Shown one piece after another: positions 7,916-12,163 of a DNA stretch of 12,163 nt (its first letter is position 1; each line of letters starts with the position of its first letter). Source of the DNA: Larix sibirica (taxonomy: Eukaryota; Streptophyta; Pinopsida; Pinales; Pinaceae); assembly GCA_004151065.3 (NCBI GenBank), contig NWUY0300007240.1:30902-43064 (forward strand), read 5' to 3'. Under the pieces are notes generated by a model. It was not told where the DNA came from and ran no database searches. It worked only from the letters and a program-made list of their open reading frames with translations. A program made the position numbers and the translations under genes.

Positions 7916-9058
7916 GGTTACATTGAGGTGACATTGGGTGTACCTTCTTCAAAAGTTGTAGATCATAGCACTAGGTCCACTGGGTCCACCTATCACAATT
8001 GGATCCACATATATTCAATCATGGAAAAGTGCTAGTTTTTTAGGTAAGACTGGGGTATAAACCATATTGAAGCTAGGGCCACCATATTAAATCTGCTGGT
8101 CTATATCTCTATCTTCAGAGCTGTTATTCATTTTTGTGGACTGTTTTGGTGTTAGAGAAGGCTGTATTGGAGAGGTATTCATGCCCTCTTTCCCCCATGA
8201 TATTATCAATGCTTTCTGATGAAGATAAGGGCTGTTGTTCACTCTTATTTGAGGGTTGTTGCTGATCTCTTTGCTCATTAATTATATCATATGCTGGTTG
8301 GTTTTGACCTAGGAATGTAAGGTATCTTAATGAGCTTATCAATGGTTCCTTGTACCAATATGGTTGATTCAATTAGTGATGCTTATGTATACATGGCTTG
8401 CTGATTTCCCTTTACATGTTCAGCTTCTTCATCAAATATTATTTTCATTCTATTTTCCAAAAGGACAAAGCACTTTTTTTGCTGGTCTCCTAACCCTTTT
8501 ATTCTAAAGAAGATAATTAAACACAAATCACTGATCTAAATTCAAATCTGTGAAACCCTTCTATAGGCTAGTGATTTGATATTAGGGAAACCCCCCTTGA
8601 GTCAGAGGAGTGCGGGCCTAAAGTGAGAGAAGTGGCCAACGGATGGCACTTCTAAGTTTCCCTAGGTTTCATACTGAACTATTTGGGCTTATATTGTGTG
8701 CAGATACAGAAAATAATAAGGCGTATAGATGATAATCTGTTTTCTTTACATCTACTTTTGCATCCATGCCTAGAGCACATAAAGAATGTGATTTCCATCA
8801 TTTCTTTTGAATAGAAGTTACCATTTTTTCCATGGAAAAAAATATATGTGTGCTGATTTCTCACATCGTAATGTTCAGCTTCATTAGGCCAATTAGGTAT
8901 ATTCACCTTTGGTTTCATTTGGGAAATATGGTATATTCAGGGATTTGAAAAGTAAAGCAATGCCATTTCATTTCCAAAAAACATAAAACACTTAAACAAT
9001 TTTATCAAGAAAACTGAAACTACACAAGTGGCACAATATATTTTTGACAAAAGTTGTC
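7916..9058. other. Spacer between repeat copies, no recognised gene
   Basis: Two minus-strand frames are open: 8372-8124 (82 codons, rich in Ser, Gln and Asn) and 8918-8679 (79 codons). I recognise neither. They have no neighbours or motifs that suggest function. Small inverted repeats are present: CAAATCACT (8524-8532) with AGTGATTTG (8570-8578), and AGGGAAAC (8584-8591) with GTTTCCCT (8656-8663). No retroelement coding motif was found, which argues against reading the flanking repeats as LTRs of a standard element. Confidence 0.5.
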
Positions 9059-9222
9059 AATTGGATCTAGCCTGAGTGGTTGTGGGATGGAGTGTTATCC
9101 TCCCCACCCAAGTTCTACTCCCCTAAGTGACATGTTGAGCTCATAATGAGTATATTGTTGTAATGTATTGAGGGAAGTGGATGGGGGTTTGCCTCATATA
9201 TTTACCTTTAAAAAAATTGAAG
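9059..9222 (+). repeat. tRNA-derived SINE-like head 1, copy 2
   Basis: The A-box-like TAGCCTGAGTGG (9068-9079) is closer to the tRNA consensus than in copy 1. The B-box-like AGTTCTACTCC (9111-9121) matches 9 of 11 positions. A CTTTAAAAAAA run follows the body as in copy 1. Confidence 0.6.
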
Positions 9223-9304
9223 AAAGGTAAATCAAACAAAGTTAGTTTTATCTTCGAATTTCAATTAAAATTAGTGAAAAACACAATTTACATTATTGAC
9301 ATAA

Positions 9305-9360
9305 GAGCAAGAGTGGTTGAGTATTGTGAATTGCAAGTAGGGGGTCATAGGATCAAATAC
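9305..9360 (+). repeat. Second tRNA-like head inside the repeat, copy 2
   Basis: GAGCAAGAGTGG (9305-9316) and GGATCAAATAC (9350-9360) are identical to the boxes in copy 1 and at the same spacing. The same caution applies. Confidence 0.4.
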
Positions 9361-9899
9361 CCCATTGGATGTCTCTGTGAATATCACGGGCCTCACTCAA
9401 TGTCTTCACCAATACTACCATCCTTTTTTGAATCAACAAAAGTGCTCAAAACATTTCACTAATTTTTAAAATATTTTTTACCTTTTAAAATTATTTGATA
9501 ATTTACACCTTTATTTATTTATTTTATTTTATTTTTATAATTTTAGGGAACTTAATATTACTTTGACCTAAATGTCCACGATTTCAAAGGCTTTACTCTC
9601 CAGTTTGGATTTTTCAATCACATTATGACAAATTACCAAAAAATATATATCTTTGAAAAAACAATATTTTTTTCCAAAAAATAGAAGTCCCTTTTTTATT
9701 AGCTTTGAGGAATAAAAATGCATTCCTTAGGTGCTTAAAGCACAAATATACAATGTTTATAGAGCTGCCTTGTAAGGCTCAAAACATTTTCCTTGGGTTT
9801 TTCCACTTTTCCAAGTAATCGAAAATGGCAAAATAATAGATCAAATATATAGAATTATAAACCAGGTGAAATAGTAAAAGTCCAGATGTTGGTATTGAT

Positions 9900-10300
9900 C
9901 ATATCCTTATCGTTGCTTCAAAATCATTGTACACTCATGTTCCACACCCACCGAATGAGAAGTGTAGATGATGTTGCCAATCGAAAGAGTAAGGCCAACT
10001 TTTGATAGAGTTCAAATGCAAACCAAGATTCTACAACAAAATATTTGTTAGTTGTGTCTCCCCTTTCATCCAATTCACCACAACTATCAAGTCCCCATAG
10101 GCCTGAAAATCATGAACACCCTCATCCCAAGCAAGTTTTAATAGTATTCTTAAATATTGGAACTCCACAAGATTATTTGTACCTTGTCCAATATTTGATT
10201 TAAAGGATATAAAATTAGAATATGAGAAAGAAAATATACCTCCCAGTACATATACCTTATTTGTGCCACCACATGCTCCATCGAAGAATCCCTAACATCG
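9900..10300 (-). pseudogene. RNase H domain, minus-strand LINE (broken)
   Basis: The motifs run GFFDGACGG (10288-10265 covers FFDGACGG, holding the first catalytic Asp), VLGGIFSFSYSNFISFK, GQGTNNLVEFQYLRILLKLA (Glu in LVEF, near 10165) and YGDLIVVVNWMKGE (10099-10058, second catalytic Asp; the usual GDS is GDL). A stop then follows NILL and a frame change leads to weaker C-terminal similarity down to about 9900. The upstream linker GIWIHCNSKLFEEQDVHTF (10457-10400) is also in place and ends at a TAG. Three of the four catalytic acids can be seen, so the fold is clear although the gene is dead. Confidence 0.88.
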
Positions 10301-10519
10301 AGATTTGCATACCTTAAGTTCACCAATCACACGTGGGAGTTGGATCCCTGAATCTTCCTTGAAATACCGAAGTAGAGAAAAAACCTAAGATACGATCTAA
10401 AAAGTGTGTACATCTTGCTCCTCAAAGAGTTTGGAATTGCAGTGAATCCATATACCCAATATCGCTAGAGATGGTAAACAACGGAATGGTTTTAAATCTT
10501 GTCGATCAAACCAAGATTT

Positions 10520-10930
10520 TAAGCAACCTTCCTATAAATGATGTATTTTTAGTCCAAAAATCGCATCCCACCACTCCTAATTAGAATAAGCACAATGAAG
10601 AAACAAATGTGCTACTATGTCCTCTATCACTCTACACAAATAACAAATACTCAAACCTTCAAACTTTCTTTTCCAAAAAAAGTCCCAAATTACCACCTTA
10701 TTCATGATCACTAACCACACAAAAAATGACATTTCAAAGGAACCTTTCACCTTCTAGATGTGAGCCCACCACCACAAAAATGGATGTCGATTACCTTTCA
10801 TTTGAACTTGGTATCCAACGCGCATAGTGTACACTCCCCCTACTAGGTTGCCAATCCACACCAAAGAATCCAATTCATCATTAATTCAAACATGAGCACA
10901 TTTTAGTTCAATAATATATGTATACCATTA
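10520..10930 (-). pseudogene. zf-RVT zinc-binding domain, minus-strand LINE
   Basis: From high to low coordinates the motifs are INDELDSLVWIGNLVGGVYT (10835-10870 covers DSLVWIGNLVGG), VGYQVQMKG, WWWAHI-stop-KVKGSF, MSFFVWLVIMNKV, and ICYLC with AHLFLHC (10648-10592), then EWWDAIFGL. This fits the zf-RVT pattern: D-x-x-W-x-x-x-x-G-x-Y, I-W-K-x-K-x-P, F-x-W and C-x2-C ... H-x4-C, with all four metal ligands present. The stop at 10756-10754 sits at the tryptophan of the IW-K-x-K motif. A further TAG precedes EWW. Confidence 0.87.
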
Positions 10931-11048
10931 GTGTGCATGTTGTCGCTAAGATCCACACGTGAACATGAGAAAAATATCAACTCACTGAGAGCGGCATTGG
11001 GGGCTAGTTAACGAGTTAGGTGCAATTGTCACCACAACACTCAACTCC

Positions 11049-11076
11049 TTTTGTTTAGGCCAACTCCTAAACAAAA
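11049..11076. repeat. Perfect 11-bp inverted repeat (hairpin)
   Basis: TTTTGTTTAGG (11049-11059) and CCTAAACAAAA (11066-11076) are perfect reverse complements around the six-base loop CCAACT. It lies just outside the recognisable 5' edge of the minus-strand LINE remnant. No poly-T or coding context supports a terminator role. Confidence 0.9.
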
Positions 11077-11573
11077 TCCAAATGAAATAGACCCTATAAA
11101 ATCTAAGAATGATCACTTTGGAAAAAGAAACTTAGGAGATAATAAAAGAAACTAGGAAACTAATCTAGTAGTATATCTAACAAGGAAATCAATGCTTGCA
11201 ATCAATAAAACAAGTAAATCAAATATTCAACATGCATATCATAGAGATCAGCATTTTAACCATTAGGAGAAAAAAAAGATACGATTGGAAAACAAGAGAT
11301 ACTTGCAAGTTCCTCAGCAAAAGAGATAGCAAGTTGGACTAAGATATTGACTTACTAGCATTAAAGAAACATTATCTAATTACTAGAAAGCGAAAGGAAA
11401 GTCAAATTGTGAATTCGTTGGAGCGAGGATTGACTTTGCTTGTTAAATGGAGGATCATTGAATTGTGAACCTGCTTGATCCAAGGATCAACCGATATTTA
11501 TGGATTATTAGGGGGAGAGGGGAGTTTCCGATATATGTGAGGTATGTGGAAATGAATCCGTGAATGATGTCAA

Positions 11574-11587
11574 GTGTGGTACCACAC
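11574..11587. repeat. 14-bp perfect palindrome
   Basis: GTGTGGTACCACAC is fully self-complementary. No related element is seen nearby, so it may be a chance site. Confidence 0.85.
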
Positions 11588-12163
11588 AAAGAGAGAACTA
11601 GATCGGAGTTGCAAAGAATGTCCAATGATGTACTCCAATCGAATGTGTAGCCTGACGGCTCCCAACGATCACTACTTAATAGGGTTCCCTAACTGTAGAA
11701 TTTGCCCACAAATGACAATTCTATGAGTTTATAGACGCTTGAATACGTCTCTCGGGAAGGTTAATTTTAGGTTTAGTAAATGTGAAATGTTTTAAAATTA
11801 ATTCTTAAATGGAGTTCATTAGCGAATTTACAACTTGCGTAAATGAATGAACATAATGTTTTGAGCATGCATTAATATTTATGTGGGAATGAAAAACAAA
11901 ACAAAACAGAAAACTAAGGTTAATTTTAGAGCACCAATGGAAGTGTGGTTTAATCTAAGTTAAAAATCAACATGGAGTAAGTATGTGGGGTTAGATGCAA
12001 AAATGACAAAATGCAAAAAAATAAGACACGGGGGTGGGGAGGATGTGAGACCACCACCCTACTTGATTGGTTGCAACAGTATATGCATCCCTTAGAATGC
12101 CTATTGTTGTTTCTTATGGTCATCAATCAAGCTTACAATAGTTAGAGAATGAATGTAAGAAAG

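Larger units (their letters stand above)
9059..9768 (+). repeat. ~710-bp dispersed repeat, copy 2 (SINE-like)
   Basis: This is the direct counterpart of 7207-7914. By hand count the first ~130 bases differ at about 13 sites, nearly all transitions, while the other ~580 bases differ at about 12 sites plus a few one-base length changes in homopolymer runs. The open frame 9181-9462 corresponds to the one in copy 1, and its last ~60 codons are identical in DNA, so protein identity is no evidence of selection. Sequence beyond 9768 is not shared with copy 1 because of the N there. Confidence 0.85.
9890..10930 (-). mobile_element. Decayed LINE ORF2 tail on the minus strand
   Basis: Reading from 10930 down to 9890, the minus strand shows the last part of a plant LINE ORF2: a DSLVW start of the zf-RVT region, a zinc finger, a GIW linker helix and an RNase H domain, in normal order and near-normal spacing. 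There are stops and frameshifts throughout. The protein differs clearly from both plus-strand RNase H remnants, so this is another lineage. Its RT and endonuclease are absent, and similarity fades above about 10930. No tail or target duplication could be set. Confidence 0.9.
10931..12163. other. AT-rich stretch without a recognised gene
   Basis: No open frame or protein motif supports a gene on either strand. It contains a hairpin (11049-11076), a 14-bp palindrome (11574-11587), a weak local duplication (around 11405-11430 and 11455-11490) and a 6-bp-stem hairpin (GGGTGG 12032-12037, CCACCC 12054-12059). It may be transposon non-coding sequence such as an LTR or UTR, but I cannot show that. 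Confidence 0.5.

Noticed and set aside
8398-8885. Similar phrases GCTGATTTC...GTTCAGCTTC at about 8400 and 8852 as a duplicated unit
   Set aside because: Similarity covers only about 30 bases with several mismatches and does not extend on either side, so chance or very old duplication cannot be told apart.
7326-9462. Paired open frames at 7326-7610 and 9181-9462 with identical C-terminal residues, as a conserved small protein
   Set aside because: The DNA over the shared part is itself identical except for one base, and conservation is just as high in non-coding parts of the repeat. The identity reflects repeat copies and not protein selection. The frame also runs through the tRNA-like head.
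7207-9768. The ~710-bp direct repeats as the two LTRs of one retrotransposon
   Set aside because: The ends are not TG...CA, no primer-binding site follows copy 1, no polypurine tract precedes copy 2, the 1.1-kb interior has no retroelement motif and copy 1 ends at an N. pol III boxes at the start fit a SINE better.
1-12163. CRISPR array, bacterial operon, riboswitch or phage-type system
   Set aside because: No regularly spaced short repeats, no ribosome-binding sites before open frames and no prokaryotic gene families. Every recognisable protein fragment belongs to eukaryotic plant-type transposons.

Overview
This window looks like TE-rich, AT-rich nuclear DNA from a seed plant. I see no intact host gene, no rRNA or functional tRNA, no CRISPR and no bacterial operon structure. 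The plant call rests on two types of remnant. One is non-LTR retrotransposon (LINE) ORF2 tails that join a reverse-transcriptase end, a zf-RVT zinc finger and an RNase H domain. The other is a hAT-type transposase of the DUF659 style. A large-genome plant such as a conifer would fit, but that is inference.

Layout: 1-640 holds no recognised gene. 650-1600 (+) is a broken hAT transposase. 1624-2499 is a non-coding AT-rich block whose ends, TGGGTGT and ACACCCA, suggest a solo LTR or a non-autonomous element (weak). 2500-2928 shows nothing recognisable. 2929-4677 (+) is a decayed LINE ORF2 tail with an 83-bp internal tandem duplication. 4880-5285 (+) is a second, separate RNase H remnant. 5165-5763 is a perfect 299-bp direct repeat split by one N, almost certainly an unmerged contig overlap. 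6190-6450 (+) is a probable Ty1-copia integrase-tail remnant. 7207-7914 and 9059-9768 are two direct copies of a ~710-bp repeat that carries two tRNA-like pol III promoter heads and so looks SINE-derived. 9890-10930 (-) is another LINE ORF2 tail from a different lineage. 10930-12163 shows only small palindromes and hairpins.

None of these elements can function as it stands, since all coding remnants carry stops and frameshifts. Many stops lie where the protein family expects tryptophan (TGG to TAG, TGA or TAA), as expected from deamination of methylated transposon DNA. The three N characters (4277, 5464, 7915) each coincide with a structural break, so order and distance across them should be treated with caution. 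I found no convincing new functional system. The most interesting items are the double-headed SINE-like repeat with mosaic divergence and the assembly signature at the Ns.
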